Positions 34,431 to 43,689 are shown, counted from the stretch's first letter. The stretch: DNA of 64,000 nt from Aureimonas sp. ME7 (GCF_903970965.1 NZ_CAJCKW010000007.1:62001-126000); one strand, 5' to 3'. Notes: a model not told the origin generated them from the letters alone. Numbers and translations are program-made.

Positions 34431-37400
34431 GCCGAGCCCCTTCGGCGGGCCGCCGCCTTCGCGTCCTTGTCGCCACCGACAGCCTCCTGCCGTCCGGCGT
34501 CGGCGAGCACATGCTGACGCTGGCCGGCGAACTCGGCGACTTCGACGTCGCGGTCGCCGCCGATCCGCGCTCCGGTCTCGGGCCCCGCGCAGTGGGGCTC
34601 GACATCGCCGGCCTTCCCTTCGACGCGGGCGATCCTGCCTCCTTCGCCGGGGCGCTCGCCCGCTTCCGCCCCGATATCCTCCACCTCCATGCCGGGATCG
34701 GCTGGGAGGGACATGCCCTGGCACGGACGGCGCGCGAGGCCGGCGTCGCCACGATCCTGCGCACCGAGCACCTGCCCTTCGTCCTCACCGACCCGGCGCA
34801 GCGGGCGGAATACCTGGAAGGCGTCGCGACGCTGGACGGGGTGATCTGCGTCTCGCAGAGCGCCGCCGACAGCTTCATGGCGGCCGGCATCGATCCCGCC
34901 CGCACCCACGTGATCCGCAACGGCATCCGCCCGCCCGTCGCCCGGCGCACCCGCGAGGTCATGCGCCGCGAGCTGGCGATCGCGCAAGACGCGCCCGTCC
35001 TCCTCGCGGTCGCCCGACTGACGGAACAGAAGGGCCATGCCACGCTTCTCGGCGCCCTCCCCGCCGTGATCCGTCGTCATCCCGGCCTCCGTTGCCTCGT
35101 AGCCGGCGACGGCCCGCTTCGAGCCGCGCTGGAGACGCAGGCGAGCGCCCTTGGGTTCGGAGACGCCGTCCGCTTCCTTGGGGAGCGGGGTGACGTTGCC
35201 GACCTTCTTCTCGCCGCCGATCTCCTTGTCCTCCCGTCGCTCTTCGAGGGCCTGCCGCTCGCCGTCCTGGAAGCCATGGCGGCCGGGCGGCCCGTGGTGG
35301 GAACGCGCATCGGGGGAACCGCGGAAGCGGTGGTGGATGGGATCACCGGCTGGCTCGCCGAGCCGGGCGACGCAGCCTCCCTCGGCGAGACCCTGTTGCA
35401 AGCGCTCGCCGACCCCACAGCTATGGCCCACGCGGGCCGCGCCGGGCACGAGCGCTTCACGGCCCGCTTTCGCGCCCAGACCATGGGCGCGGCGACCGCC
35501 GCGCTCTACCGTCGCCTTTCTCCCTCATCGTCGAACACAGCCAAGGATCGCCCCATGACGCCCACGCGCATCGGTTTCATCGGGGCCGGCGGCATCGCCC
35601 ACCGGCATCTCGGCATCCTGGAAGGATTCGAGGACGTCGTGATCGTCGGCTTCGCCGACACCGACCTGCCTCGCGCTAAAAGTGCCGCCGACCGCTTCGG
35701 CGCGCGCGCCTTCACCGACGCCGCCGCCATGATGGACGCGGTGGCACCCGACGCCGTCTACATCTGCATCCCGCCCTTCGCCCATGGGGGCCCCGAGCGC
35801 GCCGCGATCGAACGCGGCCTGCCCTTCTTCGTGGAAAAGCCGGTGGCGCTCGACATCGAGACCGCAGAGGCGATCGCGGCCGAGGTGGAAGCCAAGGGTC
35901 TCGTCACCGGCGTCGGCTACCATTGGCGCTATCTCGACACGGTGGACGAAGCGCGCCGGCTTCTGGCCGATAATCCCGCCCAGCTCCTGTCCGGCTACTG
36001 GCTGGATTCGACGCCGCCGCCGGAGTGGTGGTGGAAGCAGGCGGGCTCGGGCGGGCAGATGGTGGAGCAGGCGACGCACCTTCTCGACCTCGCGCGGTTC
36101 CTGGTCGGCGAGGTGACGGAAGTCTACGGGCGCGCCAGCCACAAGGAGCGCGGCGAGTTTCCCGGGCTCGACGTGCCGACCACCTCCACGGCGACGCTCA
36201 CCTTCGAGAACGGCACGGTCGCCAACGTCGCCTCCACCTGCCTTCTCGGCTGGAACCACCGCGTCGGCCTCCACATCTTCGCCGACAAGCTGGCGATCGA
36301 GCTGACCGACCACGACATCATGGTCGATGTCGGTCGCGGACGCCCGGTGCGCGGGGCGGACGGCGACCCCGTCTGGCGGGAGGACCGCGACTTCATCGAC
36401 GCCGTGGCGGGCCGCGAAAACCACATCCGCTGCACCTATGCCGACGCCCTGGCGACGCACCGTCTGGCGCTGGCGGTCTCGCAGTCCGCGCGCAGCGGTG
36501 ACGTGATTCCCGTGAAACATCCGGCCTTGAGCCGTGCGCCTCTTCAGCCCCTTCGCCCCCAGCCCCGGCACGAGCCCCCGGCGGGGCTGCCGCCCGGCCA
36601 CCGCCACATCCGATCGCTCGGCGTCGAGCGGCCGGGCGAGGCCTATTTCCTCCAATACGAGGAGGGACCGCCGGACGAGGGCCAGGTGCGGCTCGACACG
36701 CTCTACACCGGCTTTTCCGCCGGTACGGAGCTGACCTTCTACAAGAACACCAACCCCTATCTCCATTCGCGCTGGGACGGCGGGCGGGGCGTCTTCGTGC
36801 CCGGCGAGGCGGGGCAGCACTTCCCCGTGCCCTTCCTCGGCTACATGGAGGTGGGGCGCGTCTCCGAATCGCGCGCCGGCGGCTTCCGGCCCGGCGAGGT
36901 CGTCGCCTCGACCTATGCCCACAAGAGCGGCCACACGGCCGATCCGTTCCACGACCTCCTCGTCAAGCTGCCAACCGGGATCGACCCGATGCTCGGCATC
37001 TATGTCGCGCAGATGGGGCCGATCGCGGCCAACGGCATCCTCCATGCCGACGCCGAACTCGCCGGCGCCCATGTCGAGCGCCTGGGGCAGGGTGTTGCCG
37101 GCCGTCCGGTTCTCGTCATCGGCGGGGGCGTCGTCGGTCTCCTGACGGCGCTGTTCGCGGCGCGCGCCGGTGCGGCCGAGGTGGTCGTCGCCGACCCCTC
37201 GCCCTTCCGCCGCGCCCGGATCGAGGCGCTCGGCTTCACCGCCATGGAGGAGGAGGAAGCCTGGGCCTACGCCAAGGCAAACTGGCACCACGGCGGCGGA
37301 GACCGAGGCGCCGACTTCGTCTTCCAGACGCGCGCCGACGACCGGAGCCTCCACGCCGCGTTCCGTGCTCTCCGGCCTCAGGGCACGGTGATCGACCTCG

Positions 37401-37690
37401 CCTTCTACCAGGGCGGAGCGGGCGCGGTGCGGCTTGGCGAGGAGTTTCACCACAACGGGCTGAACCTTCGCTGCGCGCAGATCAACCGCGTGCCGCGCGG
37501 CCTCGGCTTCGAATGGAACCGGCGTCGTCTGGCGCAGGAAACGATCGGGCTCCTCGAGACACGCGGCGACGACATCCGCTCGCAGCTGATCACCCATGTC
37601 GTGCCCTTCGACGACGGGCCGGCCTTTCTCGCCCATCTCGTCACCGAGCGGCCGGACTTCCTCCAGGTCGTCTTCCAGGTCGCTGAATAA
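34427..37690 (+). CDS. Tri-domain protein: GT4 glycosyltransferase - Gfo/Idh/MocA oxidoreductase - MDR dehydrogenase
   Basis: One open frame of 1087 codons. Residues 1-370 are a GT4 glycosyltransferase (LLAVARLTEQKGHATLLGAL and PSLFEGLPLAVLEAMAAGRP). Residues 377-700 are a Gfo/Idh/MocA oxidoreductase (IGFIGAGGIAHRHLGILEGF and the FFVEKPVALD motif with its catalytic Lys). Residues about 701-1087 are a zinc-independent MDR dehydrogenase (YTGFSAGTEL where zinc enzymes have Cys, and VLVIGGGVVGLLTALFAARA). The TTG start overlaps the previous stop as TTGA. A Shine-Dalgarno AAGGA (35543-35547) and ATG (35555) sit exactly at the second domain, so separate translation or a recently lost stop codon is possible. 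Confidence 0.82.
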   Translation: MSRAPSAGRRLRVLVATDSLLPSGVGEHMLTLAGELGDFDVAVAADPRSGLGPRAVGLDIAGLPFDAGDPASFAGALARFRPDILHLHAGIGWEGHALARTAREAGVATILRTEHLPFVLTDPAQRAEYLEGVATLDGVICVSQSAADSFMAAGIDPARTHVIRNGIRPPVARRTREVMRRELAIAQDAPVLLAVARLTEQKGHATLLGALPAVIRRHPGLRCLVAGDGPLRAALETQASALGFGDAVRFLGERGDVADLLLAADLLVLPSLFEGLPLAVLEAMAAGRPVVGTRIGGTAEAVVDGITGWLAEPGDAASLGETLLQALADPTAMAHAGRAGHERFTARFRAQTMGAATAALYRRLSPSSSNTAKDRPMTPTRIGFIGAGGIAHRHLGILEGFEDVVIVGFADTDLPRAKSAADRFGARAFTDAAAMMDAVAPDAVYICIPPFAHGGPERAAIERGLPFFVEKPVALDIETAEAIAAEVEAKGLVTGVGYHWRYLDTVDEARRLLADNPAQLLSGYWLDSTPPPEWWWKQAGSGGQMVEQATHLLDLARFLVGEVTEVYGRASHKERGEFPGLDVPTTSTATLTFENGTVANVASTCLLGWNHRVGLHIFADKLAIELTDHDIMVDVGRGRPVRGADGDPVWREDRDFIDAVAGRENHIRCTYADALATHRLALAVSQSARSGDVIPVKHPALSRAPLQPLRPQPRHEPPAGLPPGHRHIRSLGVERPGEAYFLQYEEGPPDEGQVRLDTLYTGFSAGTELTFYKNTNPYLHSRWDGGRGVFVPGEAGQHFPVPFLGYMEVGRVSESRAGGFRPGEVVASTYAHKSGHTADPFHDLLVKLPTGIDPMLGIYVAQMGPIAANGILHADAELAGAHVERLGQGVAGRPVLVIGGGVVGLLTALFAARAGAAEVVVADPSPFRRARIEALGFTAMEEEEAWAYAKANWHHGGGDRGADFVFQTRADDRSLHAAFRALRPQGTVIDLAFYQGGAGAVRLGEEFHHNGLNLRCAQINRVPRGLGFEWNRRRLAQETIGLLETRGDDIRSQLITHVVPFDDGPAFLAHLVTERPDFLQVVFQVAE
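35543..35557 (+). promoter_or_regulatory. Internal ribosome binding site at the Gfo/Idh domain boundary
   Basis: AAGGATCGCCCCATG: a good Shine-Dalgarno with 7-base spacing to an in-frame ATG coding for residue 377 of the long frame, exactly where the Rossmann fold of the oxidoreductase begins (MTPTRIGFIGAGG). It would allow the oxidoreductase part to be made without the glycosyltransferase. Confidence 0.55.
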
Positions 37691-39960
37691 TGGAGGCAAG
37701 GGGCGAGCCGGTCCGCATCCTCTTCGTCTTCGCCTGGCTGGTGGTGGGCGGCGAGGAAACCGAGGTTCGGCTGTTGGCCGAGCATCTCGACCCCAGGCGC
37801 TACAAAATCGACGTCGTCGCCTGCTTTCGCAAGGACGGCATGCCGGAGCAGACGCACCGGCAGCTCGAAGCGCTGGGCGTCTCGGTCGACCGGACGCCCT
37901 ACACGCTCTCCTTCGAGGACACGGTCTCCTATCTCGCCGGCAAGGTGCCGGGATACGATCTCGTCGTGTCCTGCCAGAACGTCGCCGACATCTACCCGGC
38001 GCTGGAGCGGCTCCGTCTGCGCCCGCCCCTGATCGAGCACGGCGGCCTCGTCGCGGAGGCGCTCGGCGGGCCGAAGCATTTCACCCACCGCTATGTCGGC
38101 GTCTGCCGCACCATCCGCGATGCCGCCGCCTCGCGCATGGCCGGCCGCGAGCATCATGCGCTGGAAATCCCGTCCGCCGTCGATCTCGGCGTCTTCGACC
38201 TCGCTCACCGCGATCGCATGCGGCAGACTCTCGGTTTCGCGCCCGGAACCCCGGTGATCGGCTGGGTCGGGCGGCTCGATCCGAAGAAGCGGGTGGAGGA
38301 CTTTCTGGACGCCGCCGCGCTCGTCCTGAAGGCGCGCCCCGACGCGCGCTTTCTGGTGATCGGCGGGCCGGACGCGTTCCTACCCGAATACGCCGACGCC
38401 TTGAAACTCCAGGCCGCGCGGCTGGGTCTCGGCAGCGCCCTGCGCTTCCTCGGCGACCGGGCGGACGTACCCGAACTCCTGTCCGCGCTCGACGTCTTCG
38501 TCTGGCTGTCGCGCGGCGAGGGTATGCCGCATGTGGTGGCGGAAGCGGGCGCCGCCGCCCTGCCCGTGGTCGCCACCGCCGACAACGGGACGCTGGAGCA
38601 GATCGAGGAGGGGTTAAGCGGTCTCTTCGTGCCGCACGAAAGTCCGGAGGCCGTGGCGCAGGCCGTGCTCGGGCTTCTCGCCGACCCCGCGCGCGCCGGG
38701 CGACTCGGTGCCGCGCTGCGCGAGACGGTCGAGCGGACCTACGCCATCCCCGTCGTGATCCGCCAATGGGAAGCGCTGTTCGAGGAGGTGCTGGCGGAAG
38801 CCCGCTCGGCTCCCCCGGTGCCCACTCTCTTCCGCTCCTTCTTCCAGGGCGGGTTCGAATCCTCCACCCATCGCCGCGCCCACGACCGGCGTCGCATCGA
38901 CATGATCGCGGCGAGCTACCACGACCGCTTCGCCGGCGCCGACTACCGCGCGCTCCAGGGCCACGGCATCCGCACGGTGCGCGACGGGTTGCGCTGGCAC
39001 CTGATCGAGCCGGAACCCGGCCGTACCGACTGGACGAGCCTTGAGGCGCAGCTCGCGGCGGCCGAGACCACGGGAACGCAGGTCGTCTGGGACATCCTCC
39101 ACTACGGCTGGCCGGACGATCTCGACATCTGGCGGCCCGAATTCGTCACGCGCTTCACGCGCTTCGCCGCCGAGGCCGCGCGGCGGATCGGGGCGCGCAC
39201 GGATGGCGTTCCGTTCTACGCCCCGGTGAACGAGATTTCCTTCTTCGCCTGGGGTGGGGGCGACGCCGGCTATCTCAACCCGTTCTTCCACGGCCGGGCA
39301 CACGAATTGAAGGTGCAGCTGTCGCGCGCCGCGATCTCGGCCATGGAAGCGATCTTGGCGGTCGATCCCAGCGCCCGCTTCGTCCATGCCGACCCCGTCA
39401 TCAACGTCGCGACCGATCCCGGCCGCCCGCACGAGGCGGCGCATGCCGAAGGTCACCGGCAGGCCCAGTTCCAGGCCTGGGACATGATCGCCGGGCGCGC
39501 CTGGCCGCAGATCGGCGGGCGCGAGGCGCTGCTCGATATCGTGGGCGTCAACTACTACTACAACAACCAGTGGATCCACGGTGGCCCGCCGATCGACTGG
39601 GGCCATCCGCTCTACAAGCCGCTGCGCGCGATCCTCGCCGAAACCTATGCCCGCTACGGCCGCCCGATCTTCATCGCCGAAACGGGCACGGAGGGCGAGC
39701 GTCGCGCGGAATGGCTGCGTTATGTCGCGCAGGAGACGCGCGCCGCCATGCGCCTCGGCGTGCCGGTGGAGGGCATCTGCCTCTACCCCGTCCTCGACCA
39801 TCCCGGCTGGGACGACGAGCGCTACTGCCCGAACGGCCTCCTGCGCTTCTCGGCCGAGGAAGCGCGGCGCACGGCCGATCCGGCGCTCGCCGCCGAGTTG
39901 GCCCGCCAACGGACCTTGACAGCGCCCTATCTCGTCGCGGCTCGCCTCGGCGCGACGTGA
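37690..39960 (+). CDS. GT4 glycosyltransferase fused to a clan GH-A glycoside hydrolase (GH1-like)
   Basis: 756 residues. Residues 1-375 are a GT4 glycosyltransferase (VIGWVGRLDPKKRVEDFLDA and LSRGEGMPHVVAEAGAAALP). From about residue 380 a glycosidase-like TIM barrel begins with LFRSFFQGGFESSTHRRAHD. Its acid/base Glu is in PVNEISFFAWG and its nucleophile Glu in FIAETGTEGERR, the N-E and E pair of clan GH-A. The ATG overlaps the preceding stop by one base (TAATG). Close relatives of the barrel are, from memory, separate proteins starting MFRSFF; here a Leu codon replaces that Met, consistent with a stop-loss fusion. Hydrolase or transglycosylase activity is unproven. Confidence 0.85.
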   Translation: MEARGEPVRILFVFAWLVVGGEETEVRLLAEHLDPRRYKIDVVACFRKDGMPEQTHRQLEALGVSVDRTPYTLSFEDTVSYLAGKVPGYDLVVSCQNVADIYPALERLRLRPPLIEHGGLVAEALGGPKHFTHRYVGVCRTIRDAAASRMAGREHHALEIPSAVDLGVFDLAHRDRMRQTLGFAPGTPVIGWVGRLDPKKRVEDFLDAAALVLKARPDARFLVIGGPDAFLPEYADALKLQAARLGLGSALRFLGDRADVPELLSALDVFVWLSRGEGMPHVVAEAGAAALPVVATADNGTLEQIEEGLSGLFVPHESPEAVAQAVLGLLADPARAGRLGAALRETVERTYAIPVVIRQWEALFEEVLAEARSAPPVPTLFRSFFQGGFESSTHRRAHDRRRIDMIAASYHDRFAGADYRALQGHGIRTVRDGLRWHLIEPEPGRTDWTSLEAQLAAAETTGTQVVWDILHYGWPDDLDIWRPEFVTRFTRFAAEAARRIGARTDGVPFYAPVNEISFFAWGGGDAGYLNPFFHGRAHELKVQLSRAAISAMEAILAVDPSARFVHADPVINVATDPGRPHEAAHAEGHRQAQFQAWDMIAGRAWPQIGGREALLDIVGVNYYYNNQWIHGGPPIDWGHPLYKPLRAILAETYARYGRPIFIAETGTEGERRAEWLRYVAQETRAAMRLGVPVEGICLYPVLDHPGWDDERYCPNGLLRFSAEEARRTADPALAAELARQRTLTAPYLVAARLGAT

Positions 39961-40129
39961 ACCCCGTTATCGCCCGGCGGCTCCGTGAGCGGTCGGCCCG
40001 CGCTTTGCGCATCGAAGTCACCGCATTCGCGCCTATAACTGCGTTCAGGACGGTGGGAAGCCGAGCGGCGAAGCGCCAAAACCGCTCCCTTGCCGCCGTC
40101 CGCGTTCTCGCAGTCCAGGAAACCGCCGC

Positions 40130-41752
40130 TTGTCGTCTTCGCTGACCCAGCCCTTTCGCAGTCGGGATTTTCGCTTTCTCTGGTCGGCGGTTCTGGTGTC
40201 CAATCTCGGCGGCCTCGTGCAGGGGGTCGGCGCCGGCTGGATGATGGCGACGATCGGCGCCTCGGACGAGATGGTCGCGCTGGTGCAGGCCGCGACCACC
40301 TTGCCGATCATGATCTTCTCGCTGGCGGCCGGCGCGCTCGCCGACAGTTTCGATCGGCGCCGCATCCTCATCGCCGCGCAGGGGCTGATGATGGGAACCT
40401 CCATCGTTCTTGCCTGGCTGGCCTTCAGCGGGCAGCTCGGACCTTACACGCTTCTCGGCCTCACCTTCCTGATCGGCTGCGGCACGGCGCTCCACAATCC
40501 GTCCTGGCAGGCCTCGATCGGCGATCTCGTGCCGCGCGGCGACATTCCCTCCGCCGTCACGCTGAACTCGATGGCCTTCAACCTGATGCGCTCGGTGGGA
40601 CCCGCGATCGGCGGCTTCCTCGTCACCCTGACCGGGGCCGCAGGCGCCTTCGCCTTCAACGCCGTCAGCTACCTGCCCATCATCCTGACGCTTCTGGCCT
40701 GGAAGCGCCCGCGCGCGCCCATCGGCCTGCCGCGCGAAAGCTTCGGGCAGGCGATGGGGGCGGGCCTGTCCTTCGTCGCCATGTCGCCCAACCTCCTCAC
40801 GGCGATCGGGCGCGCCTTCCTGTTCGGCCTCGGCGCGGTGGCGATGCTGGCGCTCCTGCCGCTGGTGGCGCGCGACCTCGTGTCCGGCACGGCGACGACC
40901 TACGGCATCCTCCTCGGCTCCTTCGGCATCGGCGCGATCGGCGGCGCCTTCCTCAACACGCGCCTTCGCGAGGCCTTCGCCAGCGAGACGATCGTGCGCG
41001 GCGCGTTCCTCGGCTTCGGGGCGAGCGCGCTCATCGTCGCCAACAGTTCGAGCACATGGATCAGCTGTCTCGGACTGCTGCCGGCCGGCGCCTCGTGGGT
41101 GCTCGCCCTGTCGCTCTTCAACGTCACGGTGCAGCTGTCGGCCCCGCGCTGGGTGGTCGGCCGCGCCCTGTCGATCTACCAGACCGCGACCTTCGGCGGC
41201 ATGGCGCTCGGCAGCTGGCTCTGGGGCGTGGCGGCCCATGCCTACGGGCCGGCGATGGCGCTGAGCCTTGCCGCCGCAGCGCTCGCCTTCGGGGCGGTGG
41301 TGGGCCTGCGCTTTCCCGTGCCGGCCCTCGTGTCGCTCGACCTCGACCCGCTCGGCCAGTTCCAGGAACCCTCGGTCCGGCTCGACCTTCGCTCGCGCTC
41401 CGGTCCGATCATGGTGATGGTGGACTACGAGATCGCGCAAGGGGACGTGCAGCCCTTCCTGCGTGCCATGGCCGAGCGGCGGCGCATCCGCATCCGCGAC
41501 GGGGCACGACAATGGTCGCTCCTGCGCGACCTCGAGCATCCCGAGATCTGGACCGAAACCTATCATGTGCCGACCTGGGTCGAGTATGTCCGGCACAACA
41601 TGCGCCGCACCAAGGCCGATGCCGTGATCTACGAGCGGCTCCTGGCGCTGCACCGGGGCACCGAGCGCCCCCGCGTCCACCGGATGATCGAGCGCCAGAC
41701 CGTTCCGATCCTCGACGACATGCCGATCAAGGAAAATCCCGACGTGCCGTGA
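40130..41752 (+). CDS. MFS transporter of the EntS/MFS_3 type with C-terminal soluble domain
   Basis: 540 residues starting at TTG (MSSSLTQPFRSRDFRFLWSA). Twelve helices span about residues 15-400 with an SFDRRRIL loop between helices 2 and 3. Residues about 420-510 form an extra soluble domain (PIMVMVDYEIAQGDVQPFLR) that looks like an antibiotic-biosynthesis-monooxygenase-type ferredoxin-like fold, known in the MFS_3 family (PF05977). The position just after the glycoconjugate locus suggests a role in exporting its product, but the 170-base gap leaves this open. Confidence 0.88.
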   Translation: MSSSLTQPFRSRDFRFLWSAVLVSNLGGLVQGVGAGWMMATIGASDEMVALVQAATTLPIMIFSLAAGALADSFDRRRILIAAQGLMMGTSIVLAWLAFSGQLGPYTLLGLTFLIGCGTALHNPSWQASIGDLVPRGDIPSAVTLNSMAFNLMRSVGPAIGGFLVTLTGAAGAFAFNAVSYLPIILTLLAWKRPRAPIGLPRESFGQAMGAGLSFVAMSPNLLTAIGRAFLFGLGAVAMLALLPLVARDLVSGTATTYGILLGSFGIGAIGGAFLNTRLREAFASETIVRGAFLGFGASALIVANSSSTWISCLGLLPAGASWVLALSLFNVTVQLSAPRWVVGRALSIYQTATFGGMALGSWLWGVAAHAYGPAMALSLAAAALAFGAVVGLRFPVPALVSLDLDPLGQFQEPSVRLDLRSRSGPIMVMVDYEIAQGDVQPFLRAMAERRRIRIRDGARQWSLLRDLEHPEIWTETYHVPTWVEYVRHNMRRTKADAVIYERLLALHRGTERPRVHRMIERQTVPILDDMPIKENPDVP

Positions 41753-41828
41753 CGTCCGGCTGACCCGAAGCGGAGCCGGATCGCGCTTTCGCGCGTTGGA
41801 AGGACATCCGAGACACGGGAGACCCGAA

Positions 41829-42266
41829 ATGGGCGAGATGACGCTGAAAGACCTGTCGGACGCGATGGGCGACATCGACTTCTGCATGCTGTCCACGCGC
41901 ACGCAAGGCGGCGAGATCGCGGCCCGGCCGATGAGCAACAACGGCGACGTCGCCTACGAGGGCGATTCGTATTTCTTCACCTATGAAGCGGCGCGCACCG
42001 TGTCCGACATCGAGCGCGACCCCAAGGTCGGTCTCGGCTTCCAGGGCAAAAAGGGGCTTTTGGGCAAGCCGCCGCTCTTCATCTCCGTGGAGGGCCATGC
42101 CGAGCTGATCCGCGACAAGGGCGCTTTCGAAGCCCATTGGACGAAGGATCTCGACTACTGGTTCAAGGATGGGATCGACACGCCGGGCATCGTCCTCATC
42201 AAGGTCCATGCCACCCGCATCCATTTCTGGAACGGCGAGGACGAGGGCGAAGTCCCGCTGCGCTGA
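41829..42266 (+). CDS. Pyridoxamine 5'-phosphate oxidase-fold protein (general stress protein 26-like)
   Basis: 145 residues. The split-barrel flavin-binding fold is indicated by DIDFCMLSTRTQGGEIAARP and YFFTYEAARTVSDIERDPKV, then KPPLFISVEGHAELIRDKGA. Family members bind FMN or F420 and are often stress-induced; the substrate is unknown. The start ATG 41829 gives MGEMTLKDLSDAMG; an in-frame ATG at 41838 is possible. Confidence 0.88.
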   Translation: MGEMTLKDLSDAMGDIDFCMLSTRTQGGEIAARPMSNNGDVAYEGDSYFFTYEAARTVSDIERDPKVGLGFQGKKGLLGKPPLFISVEGHAELIRDKGAFEAHWTKDLDYWFKDGIDTPGIVLIKVHATRIHFWNGEDEGEVPLR

Positions 42267-42412
42267 CGCGCGAGGCATCGGGGCCAAGCCGCCGGATCGG
42301 TCCGATTCGGCGGTCGTTCCAGCTTTCGGGAGTGTCTCAATCCTTCCGAAACCGCTCGGGGTGCAGAACGGTAGCTGCGCAACGAACGGATCGGCAACGG
42401 AAGGCTTGAACC

Positions 42413-43543
42413 ATGGGCGAGGATTTCGCCTGGACGATCCCGCTGATCCATGGCGCGTTCGGCTTCCTGTTCCTTTGCGCGCGCCGGGCCGGCGCACCGG
42501 TGGAGGCAAGGTTCTGGGGCCTCGGCTTCATCCTGAGCGGGGCGGCCTTCGCGGTGCCCGCGCTTCTGCCCGTTCTGCCCGTTCCCCTTGTGGCGTTCGC
42601 CGCCGACACGCTGTTTGCCACCGCCTTCTTCTGCTTCGGCGAAGCGCTCGTCGCGCGCTACGGGGTCAGGCAATTTGCAAGGGCGCGGCTGGCCTTCCTT
42701 TTCGCGGTGATCGCCGCGTCCGCGATCGCCGTTCTCTGGTTGGACAGCCTTCCCCTCGAGCTTCTGTTTTCCGACATCGGATGCGCCGGGCAAGTCGCGT
42801 TCGCGCTTCTCCTGGTTCGCGTCTGGCCGCCCACCCCGGCCGACCGTGCGGTGATCGCGGTATCCTGGCTGGTGGTGGTCGACAATCTCGTTCGCACCGC
42901 CATTGCGCCGCTCACCGCGCCGGGCGGCACCCTCGCCTCGTTCGCGGATACGGACTACGCCTACCTGATGCAGGCGAGCGCCTTTCTGACAGGACTCGCC
43001 TTCGCCATCGCCGCGCTCCTGGCGATCGCAACCGACATGCTCGCCGGCTACCGCCGCGACGCGGACGCGGACCCGCTCACCGGCCTTCTCAACCGGCGGG
43101 GCCTTCAAAGCGCCGTCGCCCGGATCGGCGGCGAGCCGGGAGACGGTCTGGTGTCCTGCGATCTCGATCACTTCAAGGCCGTCAACGACACGTTCGGACA
43201 CGATGCGGGCGACCGGGTGCTGATCGCCTTCGCCGACCTGATCCGGCAGGTCCTGCCGCCGGGCGCGCTCGCGGGGCGCCCAGGCGGCGAGGAATTCGTC
43301 CTCTACGTTCCCGGACGCCTGGGGCTGGGTGCCGAGCGGGTCGCGATCGACCTGCGCAACGCCATGGCCGCGCACGATTGGAGCCGCGAGGGTCTTTCGG
43401 CCAGCCAGACGGCCTCGTTCGGCGTCGCCGTGCGCCAGCTGGAGGATGCCGGGATCGCCGACCTCGCCCGGCGCGCGGACGCCTGCCTCTACGAGGCCAA
43501 GCGCTGCGGGCGCGACCAGATCCGGAGCGCGCTCGCCGCCTAG
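42413..43543 (+). CDS. Membrane-bound diguanylate cyclase (GGDEF domain)
   Basis: 376 residues. Six to seven hydrophobic helices (about residues 5-215) form an N-terminal membrane sensor. The C-terminal GGDEF domain has DPLTGLLNRRGL, VSCDLDHFKAVNDTFGHDAG and the active-site loop RPGGEEFVLY, so it should make cyclic di-GMP from two GTP. The inhibitory I-site RxxD is absent at its usual position (PPGALAG before the loop), which predicts no product inhibition. The 3' end runs directly into a short repeat. Confidence 0.92.
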   Translation: MGEDFAWTIPLIHGAFGFLFLCARRAGAPVEARFWGLGFILSGAAFAVPALLPVLPVPLVAFAADTLFATAFFCFGEALVARYGVRQFARARLAFLFAVIAASAIAVLWLDSLPLELLFSDIGCAGQVAFALLLVRVWPPTPADRAVIAVSWLVVVDNLVRTAIAPLTAPGGTLASFADTDYAYLMQASAFLTGLAFAIAALLAIATDMLAGYRRDADADPLTGLLNRRGLQSAVARIGGEPGDGLVSCDLDHFKAVNDTFGHDAGDRVLIAFADLIRQVLPPGALAGRPGGEEFVLYVPGRLGLGAERVAIDLRNAMAAHDWSREGLSASQTASFGVAVRQLEDAGIADLARRADACLYEAKRCGRDQIRSALAA

Positions 43544-43689
43544 GGCGTTTTCCACCTGGGTTGGATGGTCGGCAGGCAAGCGATTTCGGCTCGCGACAAG
43601 CCATGCTGGCGCGGAGCGAAAGCGCTTCGCCGCGAGCCAAGCGTCCGCAGGACGATGACGACCGTTCAGGCCTGTCGGGAAAGCGCTCT
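43542..43689. repeat. Palindromic repeat element, AGGGCGTTTTCC type
   Basis: 148 bases between convergent genes. Terminal inverted repeats are AGGGCGTTTTCC (43542-43553) and GGAAAGCGCTCT (43678-43689), 10 of 12 matching. An internal perfect pair GGCTCGCG (43588-43595) and CGCGAGCC (43631-43638) forms a large hairpin. The ends resemble the repeat at 9113-9170. The stop codons of both flanking genes sit at its edges. Confidence 0.5.

Noticed and set aside
30678-34724. Very long open frame on the minus strand, about 1350 codons, opposite the glycosyltransferase locus
   Set aside because: It lies antisense to clearly recognisable enzymes, has an Arg/Gly/Ala-biased composition without domain patterns, and arises because stop codons are rare in this GC-rich DNA.
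35525-37699. Minus-strand open frame of about 720 codons opposite the tri-domain protein
   Set aside because: Antisense shadow; the plus-strand frame carries clear Rossmann and MDR motifs.
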